Source of the DNA: Methanobacterium sp. PtaB.Bin024
GTDB lineage: Archaea; Methanobacteriota; Methanobacteria; Methanobacteriales; Methanobacteriaceae
Reading direction: 5' to 3'
DNA length: 64,000 nucleotides
Assembly (NCBI GenBank): GCA_002067065.1
Contig: MVPY01000043.1
Location: 143,805 to 207,804, forward strand
Shown here: piece by piece, positions 40,402 to 50,913 of the stretch
How the letters are laid out: each line of letters starts with the position of its first letter
Numbering within the stretch: the first letter of the stretch is position 1
Translations under genes and position numbers: made by a program
Notes under the pieces: generated by a model
Seen by the model: the letters and a program-made list of their open reading frames with translations, nothing else
The model's database searches: none
What the model was told of the DNA's origin: nothing

Positions 40402-40953
40402 ATGAATTTAAAAAAATTTACCACCCGAGATTTGACATTCATTGGCATGATAATAGCTTTAATGTTCATTGTACAGGCTGTTACCATTTTGGGTGTCTCT
40501 GCATTCACACCTTTCGAACCAGCTAAATCAGTGGCTTCAGCATTTTTTGTGAGCATTGTAATTGCCATTGGACTGGCTAAAGTGGGAAAAATCGGTACAT
40601 TCACCATTATTGGCGTAGTAAATGGGATAATATGTGGATTTATAATGCCAGCATTTTTACCATTACTCCCCACCACAGTACTGGGAGGTTTAGCAGCAGA
40701 TGCTGTTATTAAAATTAAATATGGAGAATATGGGGTTAGAAATTCTTTAATAACAGCTTGTGGAATTAACCAGCTGGTGGAAACCTTTGTAATCCTCACA
40801 GTTCCCTTTTTCTTCGGGTTTTCTCAAACCATTCTCACCCCTACCCTGATACTGGTATCAGCATTGATAACCACAACCCTCGGTGTTCTGGGAGGTTTTG
40901 TTGGTTCGAAAATAGTTCAGGAACTCAAAAAGGCAGGGGCGATTGGTGAGTGA
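40402..40953 (+). CDS. ECF transporter substrate-specific (S) component
   Basis: A 183-residue integral membrane protein with about six helices (FIGMIIALMFIVQAVTIL, FVSIVIAIGLAKVG, PLLPTTVLGGLAADAVI). It has the length and layout of ECF S components, the subunits that bind the vitamin or metal. It overlaps the T-component gene by four bases and the ATPase gene follows, so the three make one transporter. The substrate is unknown; flanking chelatase genes suggest a tetrapyrrole precursor or metal. Confidence 0.82.
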   Translation: MNLKKFTTRDLTFIGMIIALMFIVQAVTILGVSAFTPFEPAKSVASAFFVSIVIAIGLAKVGKIGTFTIIGVVNGIICGFIMPAFLPLLPTTVLGGLAADAVIKIKYGEYGVRNSLITACGINQLVETFVILTVPFFFGFSQTILTPTLILVSALITTTLGVLGGFVGSKIVQELKKAGAIGE

Positions 40954-41723
40954 TCATAGAAAGTTTTTTTTCACCATTCACCGCCCAAAACCCGGAAGAA
41001 GACTCCATGGTCCACAGGTTGGACCCTCGCACTAAAATGGGACTTCTTTTAGGTGTTACTCTCCTTTCAGTTTACCTGGATAACATTATATTCCTCCTGA
41101 CTTTGGAGATGGTGTTAATTGTCTTAACCGTCATTTCCCGTACTTTTCGAAGTATGATGCGGTTCCTTTTACTTTTTTTCACCTTTGGAATCATATCAGT
41201 GGTGGTACTAGCTTTAATAACTGATAATCTGAACTATTCACTGGTATCCTTCAGTCCATTTTTTGCCCGTTTTGGAGTGATGATTACGGCGGGATTATTG
41301 TTTGCTTTCACCACTTCACCCAACAACTTGGCCCGGGCACTGGAGAAGATGCGATTCCCAGCACCCCTAAGTTTCACCCTTACCATCACTCTCCGCTATA
41401 TCCCCACCCTGGCCCGGGAAGCAGGAGCTATAATGAACGCACTCAAACTCAGAGGAATCAATCTATCTTTATGGGACATCATCCGCAAACCTTCCTATTT
41501 CTATAGGGGAATGATCATTCCTCTTTTAATCCGCACACTTAAATTATCTGATGAAATTGCTATTGCCGCTGAAAGCCGCGGTTTCAATGGGGGAAAAGGA
41601 AGATCCAGTTTGAACACTCTGAAAATAGGTGTTAATGATCTGTTTTTTGCAGTTTTCATGGTTATGTCAGGGTTTATTCTTCTTTTTATGGATAAGGCAT
41701 CTTTACTGAAAATAGGGGGTTAA
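40950..41723 (+). CDS. ECF transporter T component (EcfT/CbiQ-like)
   Basis: A 257-residue membrane protein with five or six helices and the coupling motif AAESRGF near residue 210, which docks on the ATPases; the first cytosolic motif (HRLDPRTKMGLL) is also typical. It is the transmembrane scaffold of an ECF transporter. The GTG start overlaps the S-component stop. It is a different protein from the CbiQ encoded at 48.0-48.8 kb. Confidence 0.88.
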   Translation: MIIESFFSPFTAQNPEEDSMVHRLDPRTKMGLLLGVTLLSVYLDNIIFLLTLEMVLIVLTVISRTFRSMMRFLLLFFTFGIISVVVLALITDNLNYSLVSFSPFFARFGVMITAGLLFAFTTSPNNLARALEKMRFPAPLSFTLTITLRYIPTLAREAGAIMNALKLRGINLSLWDIIRKPSYFYRGMIIPLLIRTLKLSDEIAIAAESRGFNGGKGRSSLNTLKIGVNDLFFAVFMVMSGFILLFMDKASLLKIGG

Positions 41724-41727
41724 AAGC

Positions 41728-43257
41728 TTGACAGAAGTTACAGTTTCTAATTTAACCTACCGTTACCCTCATACCAAAAAACCAGTTCTCAACAGGATCA
41801 ATCTACAGGTAAATAAGGGCGAATTCGTCTTTATCACTGGAAAAAGTGGCTGTGGAAAATCAACTCTGGCCCGTACACTAAACGGTACCATACCTCATAT
41901 ATTGGAGGGTGAAATGGACGGTACAGTTATGGTGAAGGGTAAAAACACTCTTGATCATCAGGTCTCAGAAATTGCTCCTGATCTAGGCTTTATATTTCAG
42001 AATCCCGAGTCACAGTTTTTTACCCTCAGGGTGGAAGATGAGGTGGCGTTCGGCCCAGAAAATCTTGGACTAAATCAGGATGAGATACATGAAAGGGTTT
42101 TCCGATCCCTGGAATATGTAAACATGTCTGATTTCAGGAAGCGTAATGTTTTCCAGCTTTCAGAAGGTCAAAAACAACGGGTTGCTATTGCAGCTAACCT
42201 GGCCCTTAATCCGGATGTTTTGGTTCTGGATGAACCCACATCTAACTTGGACCCCCAGGGTGCTGGTGAACTATTTCAAATACTGGAAAAATTGAAAAAT
42301 GAGGGCAAAACCATTATACTAATTGATCATCGCACTAGGTATGCCAGAAAACTCGCCGATCGACTGATAATTATGGATGATGGAAAAATTATCCAGGAAG
42401 GAGGCCCGGAACTATTGGATGACCCAGTTATAAGGGAAAACTATGGAATCAGAAATCCAAACCTTCAATTAGTTAATAGGTCACAGTTTACTAATAAACA
42501 TTCTAATAAAGACTATAATGGTCGATTGACATTATCCAATACATCTGGGATCTTTAACCATACAAAAAAGGATAAACAGACTACCTGTAATCATGAAAAC
42601 CATAATGCTGTTTTAGAGGTGGAAAATATAAGTTTCAGTTATGGTAATGGTTTCAGTATAAATGATATGTCATTTTCAATCTTTCAAAATGAAGTGGTAG
42701 GCATTGTGGGAGGCAATGGCTCAGGGAAAACCACATTGGCCAACATAATGGCAGGACTCCTCAAACCATCCCATGGAATAATTAAGTTCTGTAATGTTTC
42801 TTCAAAGTTGCCCACTGCCAAAAAAATTGGTATGGTTCTTCAGAACCCTGATCATCAGCTTTTCATGAGCAGTGTTTACACAGAACTATCCTTTGGATTA
42901 CCGGAGTTAGGTTTCACTTCCTCTGAAATTGGCAAGATGGTTAATGATGTTATAGATTCCATGAACCTTAAAAAGTTAAAAGAAAGACATCCACATTCTT
43001 TAAGTGGTGGTGAAAAGCAAAGAACACTCATATCTGCTTTAATAGCTAGAAAACCTCAGGTTTTAATTTTAGATGAACCTACTACTGGAATGGATAATTA
43101 TCACATGAACCAGTTGGTATCCGAGGTTAAAAAATTAGAAAAAACAGGTATGGCAGTTATTTTAATCTCACATGATGAAGAATTCATCAAAAAGTCAGTA
43201 AACAGAATTATTTCAATTTCCAAAGGTGAAATCGTGGAGGATAAGGTTATTTCATGA
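41728..43257 (+). CDS. ECF transporter ATPase, two fused domains
   Basis: A 509-residue protein with two ABC domains in tandem. The first has Walker A GKSGCGKST and signature LSEGQKQR with Walker B VLVLDEPTSNLD; the second has GGNGSGKTT, LSGGEKQR and VLILDEPTTGMD. Both sites look intact. In most bacteria EcfA1 and EcfA2 are separate; the fusion ensures a 1:1 ratio. A polar linker (about 245-285) joins the halves. TTG start after AGGGGGT. It powers the S-T transporter encoded just upstream. Confidence 0.92.
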   Translation: MTEVTVSNLTYRYPHTKKPVLNRINLQVNKGEFVFITGKSGCGKSTLARTLNGTIPHILEGEMDGTVMVKGKNTLDHQVSEIAPDLGFIFQNPESQFFTLRVEDEVAFGPENLGLNQDEIHERVFRSLEYVNMSDFRKRNVFQLSEGQKQRVAIAANLALNPDVLVLDEPTSNLDPQGAGELFQILEKLKNEGKTIILIDHRTRYARKLADRLIIMDDGKIIQEGGPELLDDPVIRENYGIRNPNLQLVNRSQFTNKHSNKDYNGRLTLSNTSGIFNHTKKDKQTTCNHENHNAVLEVENISFSYGNGFSINDMSFSIFQNEVVGIVGGNGSGKTTLANIMAGLLKPSHGIIKFCNVSSKLPTAKKIGMVLQNPDHQLFMSSVYTELSFGLPELGFTSSEIGKMVNDVIDSMNLKKLKERHPHSLSGGEKQRTLISALIARKPQVLILDEPTTGMDNYHMNQLVSEVKKLEKTGMAVILISHDEEFIKKSVNRIISISKGEIVEDKVIS

Positions 43258-43340
43258 TTTAAACATTGAATATCCTGTTATTTATCAAATTTAACTTTAT
43301 TCGTTTCTTAAAATAATTTAAAGTTTAGGAGAAGATTGTA

Positions 43341-46300
43341 ATGAAGAAAATATTGGCCCTCACTACCATAAACAACACATTATCCTTGAAGGATGCCATG
43401 GAGAAGATTAAAAAGGAACATGGTGATCTGGTAAAAATAAGAAAAGTTTACATGGAAGAATATGAGGATCCCACTGTATCCTTACAAGATGTTGAAGACA
43501 GTGTAGATGAATCTGATATTATATTAATAGATATCAGGGGAGATATCCGCCTGGCCAGAGAGTTACCAGCCATACTGGAAGGTAAAGATAAAACCGTGGT
43601 GGTAACGGTGTGGGGCAGTCCACAGATCCTTTCCATGGTAAAAATGGGAAAATTTCGTGGTGAGGAAGTTATTAAAATATTCCAGGAACATGATCTGGAT
43701 CTGAATCATATCATAAGTTACCAGAAAAAGAAAGATTTACCAGAAAAGATGGAACAACTCTTAGAACCAGAAGTAAGGAAAGATATGGAACTATGGCTCC
43801 AAACCCTGGAATATTATGGCCAAAACGATTCTACGAATCTGAAAAACTTTATATTATTCCTTTTACAGAACTTTGCCGGAGTTGATGGTTTAGGAAATAT
43901 TCCGCCAGCAGTTCCACAACCGCTTTATGGTCTATACCTTCCTTATCAAGGTATTTATCAGGATCTGGAGGAATATAAAAACCGGCTGGGTTATGATGAA
44001 AATCTTCCCAGCATAGGTGTGCTTTTTTATGGAGGAATGCACTTTGATGACACCCAACCCATAGCAGATGCTATTTTTGAACACCTGCGCGAGGATGCCA
44101 ATGTACTGTCTGTTTTTTCCAACGTGGAAAACAACCTCCAGGCCATCAATGAATACTTAAAAGACATTGATCTTTTCATAAACTTACAGTACTTTCAGAT
44201 CAATGGAGGCCCCTATGGTGGCAGCACAGAACCCACTCTCCAGTACTTCCAGGAAGTGGATGCCCCCTATTTGCTGAGCCTACGAGGATATGAAACAGAT
44301 GTGTATGACTGGCAGGCTGGGGAAGATGACCTCAGTCCCCTGGAAATCATTCTGGGGGTGACCATGCCAGAACTGGATGGAGCCATAGAACCCCTATTTA
44401 CTGCAGGACTGGAAACCATCCAGGACCCAGAACTGGGACGGGTGAAACTCATCAAAGTCTTACCAGACCGTATGGAAAAACAGGCTGAAAGAATCAGAAA
44501 ATGGCTCATCCTCAGAAGAAAGAAAAATGAAGATAAAAAATTAGCCATTTTAACCTATAACTATCCCCCTGGTGAAGAAAACCTGGCGGGTTCCGGATAC
44601 TTGGATGTTTTTGCCAGTATGGAAATATTCCTACAAAAACTCCAGGAGAATGGTTACCACTTAGATATTCCTTCTGAAAAACTTAAAGACTTATTCATGA
44701 AAAAAGGAGTTCTAAACAGCCCTAAATATCATCAAAAAATAGGAATACGGGTTAAAAAAGATGATTATGTGGTATGGTTCCAGCAACTGCCTGAAAACGT
44801 TCAACAGCAGGTGATATCTCGTTGGGGTGAACCACCAGGTGAGGTTATGGTGGATGGTGATGAAATCATCCTCCCAGGGCTATTTTTGGGTAATATATTC
44901 TTAGGTGTGCAGCCCAGCAGAGGGGTGCATGAAAACCCAGAAACTGCCTATCATGATAAAAAACTACCACCACATCACCAGTACCTGGCTTATTACTACT
45001 TTTTAGAGTATGTTTATGGTGCCGATGCAGTGATTCATTTTGGAATGCATGGAACATTGGAATTCACTCCGGGAAAACAGGTAGGTCTTTCATCATCCTG
45101 TTTCCCTGACCTTTTAATTGGAACTTTACCTCATATTTACTACTATTGGGTGGGAAACACTTCAGAATCAACTATAGCCAAGCGAAGATCCTATGCCCAG
45201 TGCATATCACACGCATCTCCTCCCATGAAAAGTTCAGGGTTATACGAGGATTATCTGAATCTGGAAGAACTTTTAGACCAATACAATGAAAATTATGATG
45301 AAAAAACCCTTAAAATCATTGAAGAGAAGGCTCAAGAACTCCACTTACCCTTATATCCTGATGAAATATCAATGGAACTCTACAGGATGAAAAAAAGACT
45401 CATCCCTCACGGTCTGCACATATTAGATAGTAAACCTGCCCCTGAACAGTTGGTAGATTATCTTCTAGGAGTTCTAAGAATTGAACGTGAATATCCTTCT
45501 ATTTTAAAAATATTAGATTCACAGGAAGAAAATAAAAAAACAGGGGAAGAACAACTTGGAAAAATTAAAGATAATCAACTTGAAGAAGATGCCAAAAAAT
45601 TAATTAAATCCTTAATTGAGGGAAATGTCCCAGCTTATTTTCCTGAAGGATATGGGAAATATGTTAAAGAAATCATAGGTAATATAAATGATTGCAGGGA
45701 AGCTGAAGGTTTATTAAATGCTTTAAATGGCCAATATATTATGCCCTGTCGGGGTGGAGACCCTATACGTGATCCTGAGGTTTATCCTACAGGAAGAGCC
45801 ATGTATGCATTTGATCCCCGTCAGATACCCACAGTAGCAGCAGAAGCCAGGGGTCAGCAAGCTGCAGAACTCTTAGTCAAATCTTATCTGGAAAAACATG
45901 GCCAGTACCCTCAGAGGGTTGGAATAGTATTATGGGGTTTTGAAACCCTTAAAACAGGTGGAGATACCATAGCCACCATTTTGGCTCTATTGGGGATGCG
46001 TATCAAGCATCAAAAGGGGGCCTGGTTCAAAAACATTGAAGTTATACCATTAAAGGAACTGGGAAGACCCAGAATCGATGTGACCATCACCATCTGTGGC
46101 ATATTCCGGGATACCCTAGCTACTCATATTGATTTTATTAACCGTGCAGTTAGAAGGGTAACTCGATTGGAAGAAGATCCTGAGGATAATTATCCCCGTA
46201 AACATTACCTGGAAGATGCGGAGGAGTTGGGTGATCTGGCCATGGCCCGTGTTTTTGGTCCAGCACCCACTGAGTATGCCACCAGCATGCGCACCCGGGT

Positions 46301-46949
46301 GGAAACTGGTAACTGGGAAGAGGAGGAAGAACTGGTAGAAAGCTACCAGGACAGTATGAAATATGCATATCAGGAGGGTACCATCACCGAGAGCGAGGAA
46401 GCATTCAACCGGGCACTTTCCAGGGTGGATATGGTCACGCAAGAAAGGGATAACACCGAATATGAGGTTACTGACCTGGATCATTACTATGAGTTTCTGG
46501 GTGGGCTTTCCCGTACCATTGAAAATAAACGGGGTGAAAAAGCAGATGTACTGGTGGTGGACTCCACAGAAGAAGAAGTTCGGGTGGAAGGATTATCCCA
46601 AACTATCCAGCGAGCCACAAGAACCCGTCTTTTAAACCCGGCATGGATCGATGGAATGTTAAACCATGAATTCCATGGTGCTCAGAAACTTCAGGACAAT
46701 TTGGAATACCTACTGGGATTTGCAGCCACCACTGGGCAGGTTGAAAACTGGTTATTTGACGAAGCAGCTGACAAACTCCTCTTTGATGAAGAAATGAGGA
46801 AAAAAATACTGGAAAATAATCCATACGCTGCTGTTAAAATGGGAGAAACACTGCTTGAAACTGAACGAAGAGGATACTGGGAAGTTGATGAGGAAAAAAT
46901 AAGAGAGTTAAGGGATTTGGTGGTGAATATGGATGCGGAAGTAGAATAA
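43341..46949 (+). CDS. cobN: CobN-like cobaltochelatase / Mg-chelatase H family subunit
   Basis: A 1202-residue catalytic subunit of the CobN/ChlH family. Signatures are HFGMHGTLEFTPGKQVGLSS with CFPDLLIGTLPHIYYYW, PRVGIV-type LWGFETLKTGGDTIATILALL, and MPCRGGDPIRDPEVYPTGRAMYAF. The family inserts Co into hydrogenobyrinate diamide (aerobic B12 pathway) or Mg into protoporphyrin. Anaerobic methanogens insert cobalt early with CbiX/CfbA, so the true substrate of this protein is not established. With the ChlI-ChlD protein it makes a full chelatase. Its stop codon almost meets that of cbiO on the other strand. Confidence 0.88.
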   Translation: MKKILALTTINNTLSLKDAMEKIKKEHGDLVKIRKVYMEEYEDPTVSLQDVEDSVDESDIILIDIRGDIRLARELPAILEGKDKTVVVTVWGSPQILSMVKMGKFRGEEVIKIFQEHDLDLNHIISYQKKKDLPEKMEQLLEPEVRKDMELWLQTLEYYGQNDSTNLKNFILFLLQNFAGVDGLGNIPPAVPQPLYGLYLPYQGIYQDLEEYKNRLGYDENLPSIGVLFYGGMHFDDTQPIADAIFEHLREDANVLSVFSNVENNLQAINEYLKDIDLFINLQYFQINGGPYGGSTEPTLQYFQEVDAPYLLSLRGYETDVYDWQAGEDDLSPLEIILGVTMPELDGAIEPLFTAGLETIQDPELGRVKLIKVLPDRMEKQAERIRKWLILRRKKNEDKKLAILTYNYPPGEENLAGSGYLDVFASMEIFLQKLQENGYHLDIPSEKLKDLFMKKGVLNSPKYHQKIGIRVKKDDYVVWFQQLPENVQQQVISRWGEPPGEVMVDGDEIILPGLFLGNIFLGVQPSRGVHENPETAYHDKKLPPHHQYLAYYYFLEYVYGADAVIHFGMHGTLEFTPGKQVGLSSSCFPDLLIGTLPHIYYYWVGNTSESTIAKRRSYAQCISHASPPMKSSGLYEDYLNLEELLDQYNENYDEKTLKIIEEKAQELHLPLYPDEISMELYRMKKRLIPHGLHILDSKPAPEQLVDYLLGVLRIEREYPSILKILDSQEENKKTGEEQLGKIKDNQLEEDAKKLIKSLIEGNVPAYFPEGYGKYVKEIIGNINDCREAEGLLNALNGQYIMPCRGGDPIRDPEVYPTGRAMYAFDPRQIPTVAAEARGQQAAELLVKSYLEKHGQYPQRVGIVLWGFETLKTGGDTIATILALLGMRIKHQKGAWFKNIEVIPLKELGRPRIDVTITICGIFRDTLATHIDFINRAVRRVTRLEEDPEDNYPRKHYLEDAEELGDLAMARVFGPAPTEYATSMRTRVETGNWEEEEELVESYQDSMKYAYQEGTITESEEAFNRALSRVDMVTQERDNTEYEVTDLDHYYEFLGGLSRTIENKRGEKADVLVVDSTEEEVRVEGLSQTIQRATRTRLLNPAWIDGMLNHEFHGAQKLQDNLEYLLGFAATTGQVENWLFDEAADKLLFDEEMRKKILENNPYAAVKMGETLLETERRGYWEVDEEKIRELRDLVVNMDAEVE

Positions 46950-46952
46950 CAT

Positions 46953-47924
46953 TTAATTTCTAAGGTTATGATTTTCGTGCTCTTCTTCCAGCACATGTAA
47001 CATTTTATGATAGTGTTCCTCACCTAATTCATGCAGAAGCCGGTGATGTAACTGGCTTTTAATTAGATGCAATACTTTGTGAAAAGATTCTGCTCCAATA
47101 GCATGTAATATCTCATGATATGCTTCTTCAACTGTTAATTTAACTTCGCAGTCCACTCCATTAGTTTTAAGTAGATGTAGGAGTTCTGCTGATTTGGGTG
47201 GCCTTAGATGGGCTTTTTTCAGTGTTTCATAATCGTTGAAGATCTCCTCGGGAGTGCCCTGGTCGATGATCTCACCTTCATGGAGTACGAATATTTTATC
47301 GGCGAACTGGGTGACCATCTCCACATCGTGAGAGGCGATGATAATACTCATATCTTCTTGGTTTAGCTTATAAAGAATTTCCAGGACTTGATCTACACCT
47401 CTGGGATCAAGGCCTGTTGTGGGTTCATCTAGGACCATTATTTCTGGCTTCATTGCTAGAATACCTGCAATGGCAACTCTCTTTTTTTGACCGCCACTCA
47501 AGTGGTGTGGGGCTTTTTTTTCCAGTCCAGTCATCCCCACCATTTTTAGGGATTCTTCCACCCTTTCGTCAACTTCATCTTCGGATAGTCCCAGGTTCAT
47601 GGGTCCGAAGGCCACATCTTCCACCACGGTGGGTGCAAATAGTTGATCATCAGGGTTCTGGAATACAATGCCCACTTTCTGTCTGATTTCGAGGAGTTCC
47701 TTTTTTTCATAGACTGCAGGTTTGCCATCGATTTCTATTGAACCCGAAGTTGGTTCATTAATTCCATTAAAATGTGCAAAAAGGGTTGATTTACCCGCAC
47801 CATTTGATCCAACAATGGCCACCCTTTCACCCTCTTTTATTTCAATGTTAATATTATGAAGGGCCGAGGTGCCATCAGGATATGTGAAACTCATGTTTTT
47901 GGTTTCGATTATTGTTTTGACCAT
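46953..47924 (-). CDS. cbiO: cobalt/nickel ECF transporter ATPase CbiO with His-repeat tail
   Basis: A 323-residue ABC ATPase: Walker A GSNGAGKST, Q-loop region VFQNPDDQLFAPTV, signature LSGGQKKR, Walker B IMVLDEPTTGLD. It drives CbiMNQ-type Co/Ni uptake. Beyond the ordinary ATPase end (about 245) is a tail with four 12-residue units (269-316), each with HxxxH: 270/274, 282/286, 294/298, 306/310. This regular helix could bind metal and sense cytosolic Co/Ni. It is the last gene of cbiMNQO, 78 bases after cbiQ. Confidence 0.93.
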   Translation of the reverse strand: MVKTIIETKNMSFTYPDGTSALHNINIEIKEGERVAIVGSNGAGKSTLFAHFNGINEPTSGSIEIDGKPAVYEKKELLEIRQKVGIVFQNPDDQLFAPTVVEDVAFGPMNLGLSEDEVDERVEESLKMVGMTGLEKKAPHHLSGGQKKRVAIAGILAMKPEIMVLDEPTTGLDPRGVDQVLEILYKLNQEDMSIIIASHDVEMVTQFADKIFVLHEGEIIDQGTPEEIFNDYETLKKAHLRPPKSAELLHLLKTNGVDCEVKLTVEEAYHEILHAIGAESFHKVLHLIKSQLHHRLLHELGEEHYHKMLHVLEEEHENHNLRN

Positions 47925-48002
47925 TAAATTTCCCTCATAGATTCATTTGGTGTCATTCCATTTATTTATCTAAATTATTAGGTATAATTTAATTCAAATT
48001 CT

Positions 48003-48833
48003 TCACGCAATATTTATTCCCATTAATCCCCACTGGTAAAAGAAGGACATGGCTAAAATCTGCAGACAGGCTACCACTCCCAGGGTGGAGGCAATAAACG
48101 CATACTCTTGAGATCCAATTTTTTTCTTCCGATCATGGTAGAGTTTGGATTTTTCTGAAAATCCTCGACTAGCCATGCTTAGATAGACGGTTTCTCCCTG
48201 TTCATAGGCCCGCAGGAACATCATGGCTACAGTGTAACCTAACTGTTTCATCCTCCATTTATAGGATAGCTTTTTGTTAAAAGCATCAAAGCATCTTGCT
48301 TTTTGAGCATGAGATATGCGGTGTAGTTCATCATAGAACATGAAGAGGAATCTGATCATGAGACTTAAAATCATGGCAAACTCCCTGGGCATGCCCAGTT
48401 TTCGGAAGGACTCCACCACCTCCTGCATGGGACTTATTGATGATAAAAGTACAATGGATGTGAGAGACACTATGAGTCGGGACATTAAAAGAGCTGCCCA
48501 CATCAGACCGCCATCAGTGACCTGAATCCCGAAAGCACCAGACCAGATCACATTACCTGGATGGATAAACGGTTGAAATGCTATAATGAAACCACCAAAG
48601 GGCAGAAGTAACAGAACTCTGGTTACGGTGGTTTTAAATGAAACAGTGGATATGTAAATCAACAGTAAAAGATAGATTTCTAGGAATATCATAACTGCTA
48701 TCTGAGTGGAAAATACAGCATACACGATAATGAATATTAATAATATTAGTTTGACTCTTCCATCCATGGAATGAAGGGGGCTTTCTTTGTCAGTTTCTTT
48801 CTCAAGCTCTCTTACTGAGCCTACTCCGTTCAT
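48003..48833 (-). CDS. cbiQ: cobalt transport permease CbiQ (ECF T component)
   Basis: A 276-residue membrane protein with about six helices and the CbiQ coupling motif SMASRGF near residue 217; the N-terminal cytosolic motif is HSMDGRVKLILL. It couples CbiO to CbiM/CbiN. The gene lies between cbiN (88 bases before) and cbiO. Length and motifs are normal. Confidence 0.92.
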   Translation of the reverse strand: MNGVGSVRELEKETDKESPLHSMDGRVKLILLIFIIVYAVFSTQIAVMIFLEIYLLLLIYISTVSFKTTVTRVLLLLPFGGFIIAFQPFIHPGNVIWSGAFGIQVTDGGLMWAALLMSRLIVSLTSIVLLSSISPMQEVVESFRKLGMPREFAMILSLMIRFLFMFYDELHRISHAQKARCFDAFNKKLSYKWRMKQLGYTVAMMFLRAYEQGETVYLSMASRGFSEKSKLYHDRKKKIGSQEYAFIASTLGVVACLQILAMSFFYQWGLMGINIA

Positions 48834-48921
48834 AAATAGTTTCTCCTTTTTGTAAAATTTTATGATATATTGGTTTTAATCTTTAAAAAAAGGATTTAAT
48901 AAAAAAAATAAAAAAGGGAGA

Positions 48922-49217
48922 TTATGGTGAATTTTCTGGCGGATTTCTCCTTCTAAGTAGCATGGCAACAACATAGGCTACTATCAACGTTATAATAATG
49001 CCTATAGCTAGAGCTGCTATCTCACCAATTTTGTCTAACCCTTCTATGGAATAATCAGGCATAGGGGATTCGACAGCGGCTTCAGTTTCACCCACGCCAA
49101 CGTTCTCAGCTGATTTTTCCAAACCATCAGGATCTGGTGAGGCTAAAAATGGCGACATACAAGCAATCACCAAACAAATGATTACTCCTACAATTATGAA
49201 GTATTTGTCATTGGTGC

Positions 49218-49221
<4 letters not shown>
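48922..49221 (-). CDS. cbiN: cobalt transport protein CbiN
   Basis: A 99-residue protein with two membrane helices (about 6-26 and 70-90) around an extracytoplasmic loop that includes SPFLASPDPDGLEKSAE, a CbiN hallmark. CbiN stimulates cobalt uptake by CbiM. It overlaps cbiM by four bases (ATGA). The C-terminus is short and basic (LLRRRNPPENSP). Confidence 0.9.
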
Positions 49222-49892
<671 letters not shown>

Positions 49893-49921
49893 GTTTTTTA
49901 CCTCCATTTTTTTTAGAAATG

Positions 49922-49984
49922 AAGGCTTTTAAAAAGTATTACGAATCGTAGTGTTTACGGGGTAAGATACTCTTTAAAAGCCTT
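49922..49984 (-). promoter_or_regulatory. three-way-junction RNA candidate in the cbiM leader
   Basis: As minus-strand RNA, AAGGCUUUUAAAGAGUAU pairs over all 18 bases with AUACUUUUUAAAAGCCUU, using one G-U pair that would be a mismatch on the plus strand. Inside sit two small hairpins, UUAC-CCC-GUAA and UACG-AUU-CGUA. The element ends 30 bases before the cbiM start codon, downstream of a TATA-like GCTTATAATA. It looks like a small metal- or cofactor-sensing leader; no known class is recognised. The rest of the spacer to 50241 is AT-rich without further structure. Confidence 0.6.
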
Positions 49985-50241
49985 ATTCTCATTAAGTTTA
50001 TTGGATTGGTCCATATTATAAGCTTTTCCATTAGTATTATTATCTACTGATTTAAGTGATTTAACGTAATAACATTGTTAAATTTTACATATTAAAATCA
50101 ATATCATAAATGGTAGATCAGGGATTCAGTTTTGATGTGTCTATAAAATGTTAAAATAACTCTCACATATTCTTTTTTTTAATTATCCGACCATAATTTT
50201 ATGATTTTTCTCTGGGGAATTCATCCATTTTTTTATGAGTT

Positions 50242-50913
50242 TTATTTATCAAGATTTTTAATCTCAGATCTTAAAAACAGGAGAATAATACATCCTATCA
50301 TAGTCATTATTCCCTCAAAAATACCTCCCACTGTAGAGTAGATAAACTGTGAGATAAATCCCAATGATAGTGGAAATGTCCCGGCCAGAGCCATTTCAAA
50401 TGCAACTGCCATTCCAACAACAATCAAAGAAGCAAATCCCGCAAACCAACCACCTATTAATGCCCTGGGTATGTCACCCAAAGGTTTGGCAAATTTATAG
50501 ATGTAAAACCCAGTGAAACCACCTATGACTCCAATGTTAATGATATTTGCCCCTAAAGTAGTTAAACCGCCATCCCCAAATAATAAACCCTGGACCATTA
50601 GCACAAGGGACATAATCATGACGGCTCCCCAGGGACTTCGATATATTATGGCAACTAGAGCAGATCCCATTAGGCTTAAACCGACACCCCATGGTATAGG
50701 TATGTTAAATGCTTGAACAACAAAAATAAATGAGGGTAAAATAATTACTGTTAAAATTATATAGAAAATTATCCTAACTGTACTTGGTTTTTCTTTTTCA
50801 AATTTTATTAAGCTTTCAACCAGCCATTTGAGGGTGAAACCCCATGCTATGAACATTAGGAGTATGTATATGGCACATTGCCATAGGGGAATAAAACCAT
50901 CCGGTATATGCAT
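50242..50913 (-). CDS. second CbiM-type ECF S component, orphan
   Basis: A 223-residue CbiM homologue, MHIPDGFIPLWQCAIYI, with the metal-binding His2, seven helices, NIPIPWGVGLSLMGSAL and GDGGLTTLGANIINIG. It has no CbiN, Q or O of its own; it could share the CbiQO module encoded 330 bases downstream on the same strand. Conserved positions suggest it binds Co or Ni. It probably arose by duplication of cbiM. The Shine-Dalgarno is GAGGAGAT. Confidence 0.88.
   Translation of the reverse strand: MHIPDGFIPLWQCAIYILLMFIAWGFTLKWLVESLIKFEKEKPSTVRIIFYIILTVIILPSFIFVVQAFNIPIPWGVGLSLMGSALVAIIYRSPWGAVMIMSLVLMVQGLLFGDGGLTTLGANIINIGVIGGFTGFYIYKFAKPLGDIPRALIGGWFAGFASLIVVGMAVAFEMALAGTFPLSLGFISQFIYSTVGGIFEGIMTMIGCIILLFLRSEIKNLDK

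Noticed and set aside
49936..49970. GTATTAC...GTAAGATAC considered as a NikR site before cbiM
   Set aside because: The halves are not a true inverted repeat; both belong to the longer RNA stem.
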